A stretch of 64,000 nucleotides of DNA from Rhodopirellula baltica (lineage in GTDB: Bacteria; Planctomycetota; Planctomycetia; Pirellulales; Pirellulaceae). The stretch lies in the NCBI GenBank assembly GCA_002901265.1, contig PPHI01000001.1, positions 653,462 through 717,461 of the forward strand, given 5' to 3'. The notes under the pieces are model-generated. The model saw nothing but the letters and a program-made list of their open reading frames with translations, was not told the origin of the DNA and searched no databases. Shown piece by piece: positions 25,601 through 34,684 of the stretch. Within the stretch, counting starts at the first letter, position 1. Each line of letters opens with the position of its first letter. The translations under genes were made by a program, and so were the position numbers.

Positions 25601-27711
25601 GACGTGTTGACAATGCACACGATCGCTGCCGATCATCATGCGATTGCAAGCGTTTCACTGAAGCCGAGGAAGTCCTCCGTAGCGTTGAAGAACGTTTCAG
25701 CTACTTACCCGAATATTGGCAACATCTTGGGGAAGTGTATCTTGCCAAAAATGACATGCCAGCTGCGGTTGAAGCGTTCGAGAAAGCGTTGGAATTGGAT
25801 CCCTTTAACCGCGATCTCGCCATTCGCACCGCCCAGGTTTACCAAACAGTAGAACGCCCGCAGGACGCCGAAAAAACGCTTCGTCGGGCTCTCGGTGCGG
25901 CACCGGCAGACGCCGCGTTAATGGTGGAGCTTGGAAAGCACACAGAAGACGAATCAGAGCGTGGCAAGTTGATTTTCGACGCCGCGATGTTATCGCCAAA
26001 TAACAGTGACACATGGGCGATGCTGTTGTCGCTGTGTCAGTTTGAAAATCGCGAAGCGGATGCCGTACAAGCCGCGAGAGATTTGGTTGCCCAACGTCCG
26101 AGTGATTCCAACGCGACCTTGCGTTTGGCCGAAATGTTGCATCGTGAGGATCAATGGGATGAATCGGTCGGTGTGATCAAGTCTGCCATCGAGCGTGACC
26201 CGCGTAATGTCGATCTACATGGGTTGCTTGCTCAGCGGTACTACGAACGCGGAATGATTGATGATGCCATTGCGAGCTGTTCCCCCGAAGGCATTGATCC
26301 GTTTGATCTAAACCAGTTGAATCTATTCGCGGCGAATCTTCTGAACTTAACCGGCAAAACGGAGGAGGCGTGCGAACGGGTGGTTTCTGCATTGGAACGT
26401 GACCCGAGTAACTTAGAAGGCTGGAGTCGCTTGGCGGATTGGGCGGAGACACTCGAGAAATTCGAACTGTACGATTTGGCTTCAACCGCGTTGTTGGATC
26501 GTGCACCGTATTTGGCGTCGAGTCACGGTTACTATTCCAGCACGGCCCTGCGACGAGGCAACCGAGAGGAAGCCAAAGAGCATTTGCAACGAGCGCTCGA
26601 CCTCGACGGCGGGTACGTCTATGCGGTCCCCGAGCTACTCGGGCTATTCATCGAAGACAGCGAAATTGATCGGGCAGAACGCTTTGTCGGTTCACTGAAA
26701 GATCGCGTCGATGAGATGGCGTTGTCAATTGCCCAGGGGACGCTGGCGATTGCACAGGGGAATGACGCAGGCTTGATTACCGTTTTTCAAAAGTTTCCCA
26801 GCGATGCAGACTATGTCACGATCACACGCGAGATCCTTCGGCATTTTGAGCTAAGCTCCGACGGAGAGCTTGCAAAGTCGTTGAATAAAGCGGTCCGGCA
26901 AAAAAACGCCTCGGCAAGCTTGGGTTATCTTTGGTCACGAATCAACGTGCAGGAAGATAATCTTGCGGAAGGCGTGAAACGATTCCTAAAGCTTCCGGAA
27001 AAGTCAGAGGTACTGTCGGCCGCCGCGTTCGATGTGATCAGGAAGGTTTCGGTTTGGTGTGAATCGGACGATATGGCTATCCGTAAATCAGGAAATCGCC
27101 TTGCCATTCGCATCGTTCGAAAGCTTGGGACGCTGACTTATGGAAGCGGCATGCTTTGGAAAGCGGCGACATGGATGTTGTTATACGGCGAGGAAAATAA
27201 GCGAGCCGCCAAGCTGGCCTCGAAGTATCAGCTGGTCGTCGACCGAGAAGCTCACATGATGGTGCCGGCTGTGCTGGCGGCGCTTTGTCAGCGTGACTTG
27301 CGATTGGCAAGTGAGTTGGTTCAGGACGCAATTTCCTATCGGGCTGATTCAATGAATAGCGAGATGATGGTCATCATCGCTATGTACGGTGTTCATGCCA
27401 TGGATCTCGATCGATTGGACGAAGCGATTCGACTGGTCGATAAGAACGACTTGGACTGGGCATTCAAACGGATGGCCCAATTGATCACAATCGGCGTCGA
27501 CTGCATTCGCGAAGGACGCGGAGATGAAGAGCGATTGATCGACCATTGGATGGACGAGTTCGCCCATCGAGAGCTTCAGCAGGTCGACCAGTACGTGTTT
27601 GCAGAGTTGCGTGGACGGATTGCCGAAGCGGCCGGACAGCGACGCTTGGCGAAGAAGCTTCGCAAAGCGAAATACGTCATGCCTCGCAACGAAGCCCCAC
27701 CGGCGAATTGA
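22640..27711 (+). CDS. Giant TPR protein with embedded C39-like peptidase domain, frameshifted near 25647
   Basis: Read through one frameshift, this is a protein of about 1690 residues. Residues 1-320 and 480 to the end are tetratricopeptide-like helix pairs (for example PDDPRPVLRIATAHLSNDRL, MPAAVEAFEKALELDPFNRD). Residues 325-475 form a C39-like papain-fold peptidase: LDVPFVRQNDVTCAPATLAM (catalytic Cys near 339), GGGHINVVCGYD (His near 416) and LLMQDPGTW (Asp near 434). The first frame runs to 25852 but loses TPR character after DHHAIA. The second frame resumes with KRFTEAEEVLRSVEE. One extra base after 25647 joins them as AIAKRFTEAEEVL. There is no signal peptide, so the protein is probably cytoplasmic. 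C39 domains usually cleave leader peptides after Gly-Gly, but no transporter or precursor peptide lies nearby. Confidence 0.82.
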
Positions 27712-27744
27712 ATGTTTCCGGTGAGGGCGTACGTTTCGGTCTCG

Positions 27745-30700
27745 CTATGCGGCGTCGCGTGAATCGATCCCATCAATCGTTCCACGCTCGCGTCGTAGCG
27801 TTCGTATGGTTGCGTTTTGACGGTGAATGTCGTTTTGCAGTTCGCGGATTTGCACGTGTGCTTGTTCGTTGGCTTGCAAACTTGCTTCGTGTTCCTCACT
27901 GATGCGTTTCAGATGGGCCGTCAGGTCGGATGTTTTCGCGGCCAACGTTTGGTTCGCCCGCTTGGCCGAATCGAGTTCCGCCGAAACGTCTTTCAACCGA
28001 TCGCTGACAACCTGATTCTGGTTGGATCGTTCGGTCAGTTGTTTACGTAAATCTGACAGGACCGAGTTGCTGGAATCGAGTTTTTCCGACAGGTCGTTTG
28101 CGTGGGTTTGCAACGTCTTGTTGGTCGACAGAAGCGATTCGTATTTGTCGGTCAAGTCGTTGATGCGAACACGGGCGGTTTCAAAGTGCTGACGCGTCGC
28201 ATCGGAATCAACAACTTCTTCCCGAAGTCGGAGCAGTTCTTCACGCTGTTCGGCGAAGGCTCGCGTCTGCAAGTCACTCTGCTGTTTCAGTTGATGAATG
28301 TCTCGGTCACGCAAGTGAAGCTGTTTTTCGAGATCGATGACGCCACCCATTCGGGTCTTCATGTCGGCGACAATCTGGTCTTTCTCTCGCAGTTTTGCTC
28401 CCATCGACTCGATCGTCGAAATTGCCGACACCAACCGTTCCTGCTGCGCGGCGAGTTCGTTGCGAAGTTCGTCGTTGTGGTCATTCAGGACGCTGATTTC
28501 GTCAGCGAACGCTTCATACTTGGCAATCGCAACAGCAAGCTCAGAATCGACACCTTGTTTCGCTTCCGCAAGTTCGTTGAATTCAAGTTGTGCCTGATCG
28601 AGCTGGTTTTCGACTTCGCCAAGTTGTTGCTCTTTTTCGCGAAGCGATTCGATCTCCATTTCTTGGTCGCTCAGTGCCGCATTCAATCCCGCGATTTGCC
28701 GATTTGCCTCTTTGAGCTGCGCCGAGATTGCTTCGTTGGCTTCTGTTAACGGAGCGACCAACTCGGTCTGATCCAACAGCCGCGCCACTTCGACTTCGCG
28801 GGCACTCAGTTTATCGGCTAGGTCTTCGACTTGGTCACTGCTGATCGCAAGCTTGGCCGTGAGTTCCGCCAGGTGTGCTTCCAGGTCTTCGACATGTTCG
28901 ACTTGTGCTTTTAGTTCGGTGAGATGCACATCACGGTCTCGCAGGCCTTTGGTCAGCGAATCCATTTTGTCGACATGGTCGCGAAGTTTGTCCGCCAGAA
29001 TCTGGTTGTCGTTCTCAAGCGAATCGATCACGGAAAGCTGTTCTTGGAGCTCGGTAATCGTCTGGCTAGATTTTTGGGACTGTGATTCGGTTAGTTCAAG
29101 TTGCTCGCTAAGTTGGGCGATCGTTTCGAGCTGGGCCGATACCGTTTCGCCAAGGCGTGCGTTGTCTGCATGAAGCGGATCGATTGTTTCACATCGTTTG
29201 GCGAGTTCAGCGATGCGAGTGGTCTTTTCGCTCACGCTGGTTTCCAGGCCAGAGCGAATGTTTCTTTCATGCTCCAGCTCAGCATCTTGTTCTGACTGCA
29301 GCGATTCGATTTGGCTTTGCAGCGACGCGATGAGCCGTTCGCGGTCGTCTAATTCGGCGACACGCCCGTCGTTTTCGACCTGCAATTCGAGCAAGTCATC
29401 GCGGTACGATTCAGCGTGCTTTAAATCGGATTCGAGTGACGCAATCTGGTTTTGTTTTTCCTCGACCAGATCCGCGAGGCGTTCATTTTGGTCCGCTGTC
29501 CGTTCCGCTTGGTCGAGTGCGGACGCAAGTTGCTGCTGCATCAATTCGACGCTGGTGACGATGGAGGCGTACTTGCCGGTCGCGTCGTCCTTTTGTTGAG
29601 ACAAAGTTTCGATGTCGCGGCGTAGCGAATCGACGGCGGCAGTACTCTCTTCGCCCCGAATGCGGTGGCGTTCGATTTCTTGTTTTAGCTCGAAAATCTG
29701 ATTGTCTTTATCGCTGAGCACATCCTTTAAGTCATCGATTTGCTGCAGCAGGCGTTGTGTCGAGTCTTCGAGTTCTGCATCCGATTGTTGACGCAAGAGA
29801 AGCGATTGTTGAAGTCGGTCGATTTGGTCTTCTAGACGGTTGACCGTTTGGTTTCGGTGTTCCAGTTCGCTTGTCAGCGTTTCAGTCTGTTCGCGAGTCG
29901 CGTCAAGTTCTGATTGGACCGAAGCGAGTTGGTCAGCAGTCGCTCGAAGGCTTTCGGCCTCGGTTGTCTTTGTCGCGAGCGTGTCGTTCAGTGCTGTGAT
30001 CTGTTGCTCAAGTTCGGCGATTTCTGTTTGAGCCTGGTTGAGTTGCTCCGCGGTAGCTTCCATGAAGTGGATTTCGCCCGCTTGTTGCTTAACGGTGTCT
30101 TTCAGCGTCGCAATTTGTTTGGTCTGGTCGGCGATTTGTTCCTGAGCGGCAGTCGCTGCGGTTCCGCCGGCGTCAAGTTGAGCTTGCAGGCGATCGCAAG
30201 TCGCTAACGCATTGCCTTTCTCGGTCGTCGATTGGCTAAGCTGCGTTTGAAGTTCAGCAATCCGCTCTTGAGCAACGATCGCAGCATTCCCATCTGCATC
30301 GAATTGTGATTGCAGTCGCTCGACCTCCGCAGAAGCGATATCCTTCTCGATCTTGATTTCGTTGAGCTGTTTTTCAAGTTCGACAAGTTGTGTGTCGCGG
30401 TCGCTAACGTTCGATTGTGACTCTGCTAGCTGGACTGCGAGTGGTTCCAGTGTTTCGATTTCTGCGGTTTGCTTTGCAACCTTGGCTTCGAGCGTTGCAA
30501 TTTGCTCAAGCTGTTCGGCGATCTGTTCTTCGGCTGCTGTTGCCGCAGTTCCACCGGCATCGAGTTGCGATTGAAGTCGTTCAGAAGCGGCGGCAACTTT
30601 GTCCTTTTCACTTGCGAGCTGGGCAAGGTCTTGACGCAGTTCGTCAATTTGGGCTTCTCGCTGTTCGCATTCTGCGCGTGCCTGTGCGAGTTGATCCGAA

Positions 30701-31311
30701 AGTGCGGTAAAGGTCTCCAGTTCGGCGGCCTGCGTTTCGATCGTTTCTTTAAGCGATGCGATCTGTTCTGCTTGCGTATCGCACTCCGATTGTCGCTCGG
30801 CAAGTTCGGCACTCGTGGTTTGGGCGGCGGCGAGTTCGAGGTCCAGCAGATTCTGCAGTTCATCGCGCGTACTGACCACTTCGTCGTGGGCAGCAACGGA
30901 CTGTTGCAGTTGGTTTTGTGTCGATTCGAGTTCGGTTTGAAGGGAATTGATTTGGTCGAACAACTTCTGGTGACGTTCGGCTTCACCATCAGCATGCTCA
31001 CGGGCGTGCCGCAGCATCGAGTCGAGTTCTTCGTTGTCGGATCTCAAGGCCGCGATTTCGTCGTACAAACGATCGAGGTCCGAGTTCGCCGATTCCAGCG
31101 AATCGTTGAGCTGGCGAACATCCTCATTCAAAACAGGCGAATCAGCCGACGAAAGCGAGGCTTCACGAAGTTGTTGGATCTCTGTTTCGAGCTCGCCGAT
31201 CCGCTCGTCTTTCTCAATGCCGACTTGGTACCAATACAGATAACCCAGTCCCATGCCGGCGCAGATGAAAACAAAAATCGGGAATATCGGCAGTCCAAAG
31301 ATCTCGCCCAT
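27745..31311 (-). CDS. Membrane-anchored giant coiled-coil protein
   Basis: The 1188-residue product starts with one hydrophobic segment (FGLPIFPIFVFICAGMGLGY, residues 5-27) and is then almost entirely coiled coil rich in Glu, Gln, Leu and Ser, as in LETEIQQLREASL and AAQEQIADQTKQIATL. Several near-repeats (for example RLQSQLDAGGTAATAAEEQI and a related copy) suggest internal duplication. There is no ATP-binding head, so it is not an SMC protein despite the similarity that database searches would give. It is probably a structural or scaffold protein tethered to the cytoplasmic membrane. It is convergent with the TPR/C39 gene and divergent from dus. Function is unknown. Confidence 0.85.
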   Translation of the reverse strand: MGEIFGLPIFPIFVFICAGMGLGYLYWYQVGIEKDERIGELETEIQQLREASLSSADSPVLNEDVRQLNDSLESANSDLDRLYDEIAALRSDNEELDSMLRHAREHADGEAERHQKLFDQINSLQTELESTQNQLQQSVAAHDEVVSTRDELQNLLDLELAAAQTTSAELAERQSECDTQAEQIASLKETIETQAAELETFTALSDQLAQARAECEQREAQIDELRQDLAQLASEKDKVAAASERLQSQLDAGGTAATAAEEQIAEQLEQIATLEAKVAKQTAEIETLEPLAVQLAESQSNVSDRDTQLVELEKQLNEIKIEKDIASAEVERLQSQFDADGNAAIVAQERIAELQTQLSQSTTEKGNALATCDRLQAQLDAGGTAATAAQEQIADQTKQIATLKDTVKQQAGEIHFMEATAEQLNQAQTEIAELEQQITALNDTLATKTTEAESLRATADQLASVQSELDATREQTETLTSELEHRNQTVNRLEDQIDRLQQSLLLRQQSDAELEDSTQRLLQQIDDLKDVLSDKDNQIFELKQEIERHRIRGEESTAAVDSLRRDIETLSQQKDDATGKYASIVTSVELMQQQLASALDQAERTADQNERLADLVEEKQNQIASLESDLKHAESYRDDLLELQVENDGRVAELDDRERLIASLQSQIESLQSEQDAELEHERNIRSGLETSVSEKTTRIAELAKRCETIDPLHADNARLGETVSAQLETIAQLSEQLELTESQSQKSSQTITELQEQLSVIDSLENDNQILADKLRDHVDKMDSLTKGLRDRDVHLTELKAQVEHVEDLEAHLAELTAKLAISSDQVEDLADKLSAREVEVARLLDQTELVAPLTEANEAISAQLKEANRQIAGLNAALSDQEMEIESLREKEQQLGEVENQLDQAQLEFNELAEAKQGVDSELAVAIAKYEAFADEISVLNDHNDELRNELAAQQERLVSAISTIESMGAKLREKDQIVADMKTRMGGVIDLEKQLHLRDRDIHQLKQQSDLQTRAFAEQREELLRLREEVVDSDATRQHFETARVRINDLTDKYESLLSTNKTLQTHANDLSEKLDSSNSVLSDLRKQLTERSNQNQVVSDRLKDVSAELDSAKRANQTLAAKTSDLTAHLKRISEEHEASLQANEQAHVQIRELQNDIHRQNATIRTLRRERGTIDGIDSRDAA

Positions 31312-31691
31312 CGTTCGATTCCATTCGTCGTCAGTGTGACTGAAGGGGCTGTCGCGTCCGTGCTCGACCAGCGATCGTTCAGTCGTATTAGGTGTGTTTC
31401 GGTCCGGTCATCCAGCCGACAGGTGGACGGCTGACATGGCACTCTTTTGCTATCAGTGCGTCCGAAAATTCACTCGGATTCGGCTATAGCAAACTGCTGA
31501 AGAAGGCGTCAACGCAGATCGTGTTTCCCGGAGAATCTGCAGTGGGGTGTTCAAAACGGTTTGTCGATTCGGCTTTTGAGAAATCGCGAGCTCCCGACGG
31601 TTTCCGCCATCCCAGAAAGTTCGAACATTGCCAGAAATCCTGTGTCTTTTTAGAGTGATGCAAAACCTTCACAGCAAAAACACGATCGCGC
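31312..31691. other. 380-base divergent intergenic region
   Basis: This stretch separates the coiled-coil gene and dus, which point away from each other, so it must hold both promoters. I saw no structured RNA, repeat or convincing small gene in it. Confidence 0.5.
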
Positions 31692-32734
31692 ATGTCTCGA
31701 CCCTTTCCTCCCCCGGCTTTCAAGATTGGTGACTTGGTCATCGACCCGCCCATTTTGCAGGCGCCGATGGCCGGATTTACGAATGCGGCGTTTCGCCAAA
31801 TGGTCCGCGATTACGGCGGAACAGGGCTGATCGCGACGGAAATGGTCAATGCCCGCGGGTTCGCTTGGATGGACGAGCACGCTGAGGAGCACCCCGATCG
31901 CCTGTGGGGGGTCGCCGAGGAGGCGCGGCCTTTGGCGGTGCAGATTTGGGACAACAATCCCGAAACCATGGCCAAGGTCGGGCGCGTTTGGTGGAGGAGT
32001 ACCGCGTCAGTGTCGTGGATATCAACTTTGGATGTCCCGTTCGCCAGGTCACCGAAAAAGCGCACAGCGGAAGCTATTTGCTGCGCACGCCGATGCGAAT
32101 GTTCGAGATCATTTCAAAGCTGGTTCAAGCTTGTGCCCCAACGCCGGTGACCGCCAAGATTCGATTGGGCTGTAGCCCCGAAACGATCAATTGCAACGAA
32201 ATCGCAAAGATCGTCGAAGAGGCGGGCGCCGCGGCGCTGACCGTTCACGGGCGAACCGCGAAAGACATGTTTCGTGGGCATGCCGATTGGGAACGAATCA
32301 GCGAGATCAAGTCTTACCTCAAGAACATCCCGCTGATCGGCAATGGCGATTTGGACTCGGCCGAGAAAGTCGTGCACGCGTTTCAAAACTATAACGTTGA
32401 TGGCGTTATGATCGCTCGCGCTTGCCTGGGGCGGCCATGGCTGTTTGCACAAGCTGCGGCTGCACTTCGCGGCGAACCGATCCCGCCCGATCCGACATTG
32501 CACGAGCAACGCGAGTGTATGCTCCGGCATTACCGTTTGGTCGTCGATCGCTTCGGCGAAGAGAAGGGCACTGTGTTGATGCGCAAGTACGCATGCTGCT
32601 ATGCCCAAGGCAAACATGGTGCTCGGCATTTCCGTACCCATGTCGCACGTGTAAACACCGCCGAAGAGTTTCATCAGGTCGTCGACGAATACTTCCCCTT
32701 GATGTCCAACGAAGAAGTCAAGGCAATGTCTTAG
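31692..32734 (+). CDS. tRNA-dihydrouridine synthase (Dus family), frameshifted near 31981
   Basis: Dus enzymes are FMN proteins that reduce uridines in tRNA using NADPH. The first frame gives VIDPPILQAPMAGFTNAAFR, GTGLIATEMVNARGF, LAVQIWDNNPETMAKVG. The sequence then continues in another frame with ARLVEEYRVSVVDINFGCPV (catalytic Cys), PVTAKIRLGC, AAALTVHGRTAKDMFRG and IPLIGNGDLDSAE. One base missing in the GGG at 31980-31982 explains the break: restoring GGGG joins them as AKVGARLVEEY. The repaired protein has about 347 residues, normal for DusB-like proteins. The 3' end overlaps the convergent ATP-grasp gene by 17 bases. Because this is a conserved tRNA-modification gene, an assembly error is likelier than a true pseudogene. 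Confidence 0.9.
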
Positions 32735-33863
32735 TCCGCAAGCGGTCGCGACGAAATGGGCCGATCCAGGTTGCGATCGGTCCGCCCGCAGGAATGACGG
32801 TGCGGGAGGCCGGGATGTCGTGCCAACCGGTGCCGGAGAATCGTCCCTTGCCAGCGAAGTCATCAGGCGAAACGATGTCTCCGGTACGGGAAAAGTGAAT
32901 CTGCTTGCTAAGCGGTGTGAGGCAATCTCGTTGGTTTCGAGTCCGCCATAGCTGCTTTTCCCACTGGGATGGCGGATCGAACATCGATATCGGTCGTTCG
33001 AGAGTTTCTCGATAGGCTCGCTCGATCAACTCCATCGACGCGCTATACCGCGGGTTGATCTCTAGCAACGTGATGCGACTGCCGATGTGGTCGCAAACGA
33101 AATCGATATTCAGTGGCCCTGTCATCGGATGTTGTGATAGCCATGCATTGGCGATGCGTTCAAGCTGGTCAGCGACAGCAGGCTGGATGGGCAGCGGGCC
33201 GATCGCTCCGGCAAAGACGAACGGTCGTTGGGGGAACCGTTTCTTGCGAAGTCGGCAGACTCCGGCGAGATGTGCGTGCGAAAAGTTGGCGACCAAGCTC
33301 GCACCGAAGACCTGGCCCGTCACGCGTTGCTGGGCGAAACACCCCACAGGGATGGGTTGGCCGGGGATGCCGATTTGGACGCCAATGCCCCCGCTGGAAT
33401 TTCGTCGCTTTGTTAGCCAGCCAACTGGGATCGTGCCACGTTCTACTACCGCCGGAAAATGGACGCCGGCGACTCGAGCGATTTCGGCCAGGGCTTCCGG
33501 GGAGGTGGAGTCACGGAACGCGGTTGGCGACGCTCCCAAGATTCGGTCCGCGATCGGTTCTAGCCAGTCGTACCCCGACGCCAAACCGCCGACAATCCAG
33601 ACGCCGTCGGTCTGGCAAAGTATTGGCTCGATTCGCGTGCTGTCGGGCGTACTGTGGGGCGGGTCACGAAAGTCCTGCAAACGATGCCATTGGGAGCAGG
33701 CCTGTTGGGTGTCCAAGTCGCCAAATTGGTCGATTCCGATCGGCGAATAACCGGCGATTTGCAGCGATTGGGCGGCGGCGCGAACCGACGGGCCGATTAG
33801 GACGACGCGTCGAGCGAGATCGGCACAAATAGGGGCACACGGATTGTCCTGGGGTGTTTGCAT
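32718..33863 (-). CDS. ATP-grasp family protein next to C1-transfer genes
   Basis: This 381-residue protein has an N-terminal nucleotide-binding-like half (VVLIGPSVRAAAQSLQIAGY) and a C-terminal ATP-grasp half with GPLNIDFVCDHIGSRITLLE and INPRYSASMELIERAY, where Glu and Asn would bind Mg-ATP. ATP-grasp enzymes ligate a carboxylate to an amine or thiol. Genes of this type are found in tetrahydromethanopterin clusters of methylotrophs and planctomycetes, and fae starts 156 bases away on the other strand. A role in cofactor biosynthesis is likely but not proven. It overlaps the 3' end of dus. Confidence 0.8.
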   Translation of the reverse strand: MQTPQDNPCAPICADLARRVVLIGPSVRAAAQSLQIAGYSPIGIDQFGDLDTQQACSQWHRLQDFRDPPHSTPDSTRIEPILCQTDGVWIVGGLASGYDWLEPIADRILGASPTAFRDSTSPEALAEIARVAGVHFPAVVERGTIPVGWLTKRRNSSGGIGVQIGIPGQPIPVGCFAQQRVTGQVFGASLVANFSHAHLAGVCRLRKKRFPQRPFVFAGAIGPLPIQPAVADQLERIANAWLSQHPMTGPLNIDFVCDHIGSRITLLEINPRYSASMELIERAYRETLERPISMFDPPSQWEKQLWRTRNQRDCLTPLSKQIHFSRTGDIVSPDDFAGKGRFSGTGWHDIPASRTVIPAGGPIATWIGPFRRDRLRTKTLP

Positions 33864-34019
33864 GGGCGTGCCGGTTTGTTAGCTTTTCTCCCGTCCAGAC
33901 CCACCCCAAGCGCCGAATTTGGTTCCTTCCAGAACTGCCCCGGTTTGCTTGCGGGGTAACGGATTCGTGCATCCCCACCGGTCTACCGAATGAAGTTTCT
34001 GTTGAAGTAGGTCACTGAA

Positions 34020-34520
34020 ATGAAGTTTTACATTGGTGAAGCCCTGGTGGGTGATGGTAACGAAGTTGCACACATCGATTTGATGCTGGGCAGCAAAGAC
34101 GGCCCAGTTGGTGTTGCTTTTGCAAACGCGCTCAGCACCCAGAGCGAAGGCCACACGAACCTGTTGGCCGTTTTGGAACCCAACGTCGCTGTGAAGCCTT
34201 CGACCGTGATGATCACCAAGGTCACTTTGAAAGGCATGAAGCAAGTCGTTCAAATGTTCGGCCCTGCTCAAGCGGCTGTCGCAAAAGCGATTGCCGATTC
34301 CGTCGCCGAAGGCGTGATCCCCGCTGACCAAGCCGAAGACTTGGTTTGCGTTTGTGGCGTCTTCATTCACCCCGAAGCCGACGACGACGAAAAGATCTAC
34401 AACTACAACTACGAAGCCGTCAAGCAATCGGTTGCCAACGCGATGGGCGGCAAGCCCACCGCCGAAGAAATGATTGCCAAGAAAGATTCGGCAGCACACC
34501 CATTCAAGGGCAACTTCTAA
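34020..34520 (+). CDS. fae: Formaldehyde-activating enzyme Fae
   Basis: Fae condenses formaldehyde with tetrahydromethanopterin to methylene-H4MPT. The 166-residue protein is very close to methylotroph Fae: MKFYIGEALVGDGNEVAHID contains the conserved catalytic His near residue 18, followed by LMLGSKDGPVGVAFANAL, HTNLLAVLEPNVAVKPSTVM, FGPAQAAVAKAIADSV and CVCGVFIHPEADDDEKIYNY. Planctomycetes use this pathway for formaldehyde handling. mtdB follows after 164 bases, separated by a strong hairpin, so expression of the two may differ. High-identity motifs leave little doubt. Confidence 0.96.
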   Translation: MKFYIGEALVGDGNEVAHIDLMLGSKDGPVGVAFANALSTQSEGHTNLLAVLEPNVAVKPSTVMITKVTLKGMKQVVQMFGPAQAAVAKAIADSVAEGVIPADQAEDLVCVCGVFIHPEADDDEKIYNYNYEAVKQSVANAMGGKPTAEEMIAKKDSAAHPFKGNF

Positions 34521-34536
34521 ATCAACGTGTGATCGT

Positions 34537-34566
34537 CGATGTTAGCCGTTTTCGCGGCTAACATCG
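34537..34566 (+). terminator. Hairpin between fae and mtdB
   Basis: CGATGTTAGCCG (34537-34548) pairs perfectly with CGGCTAACATCG (34555-34566) around a 6-base loop, 16 bases after the fae stop. No T-run follows, so it may be a partial terminator, an mRNA 3' stabiliser or an attenuator that lets fae be expressed above mtdB. Confidence 0.7.
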
Positions 34567-34684
34567 CGTCACCGTTTCATCAATCGGGTTGTCGATCACG
34601 ACGCCTCACGGCAGGACCATCGACAATGGTCTACCTGCCCTTCTGCTATGGCGCCCTCTCTGGCCAAGGATTCATCGCGAGTTC

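Noticed and set aside
27745..31311. SMC chromosome-partition protein
   Set aside because: There is no Walker A, Walker B or signature motif and the N-terminus is a membrane segment; only coiled-coil similarity exists.
28102..31434. Long plus-strand frames opposite the coiled-coil gene (for example 28102-28749, 30469-31434)
   Set aside because: The Phe/Cys/Leu-rich sequences are what Glu/Gln/Leu coiled-coil codons give when read on the other strand. No independent signals were found.
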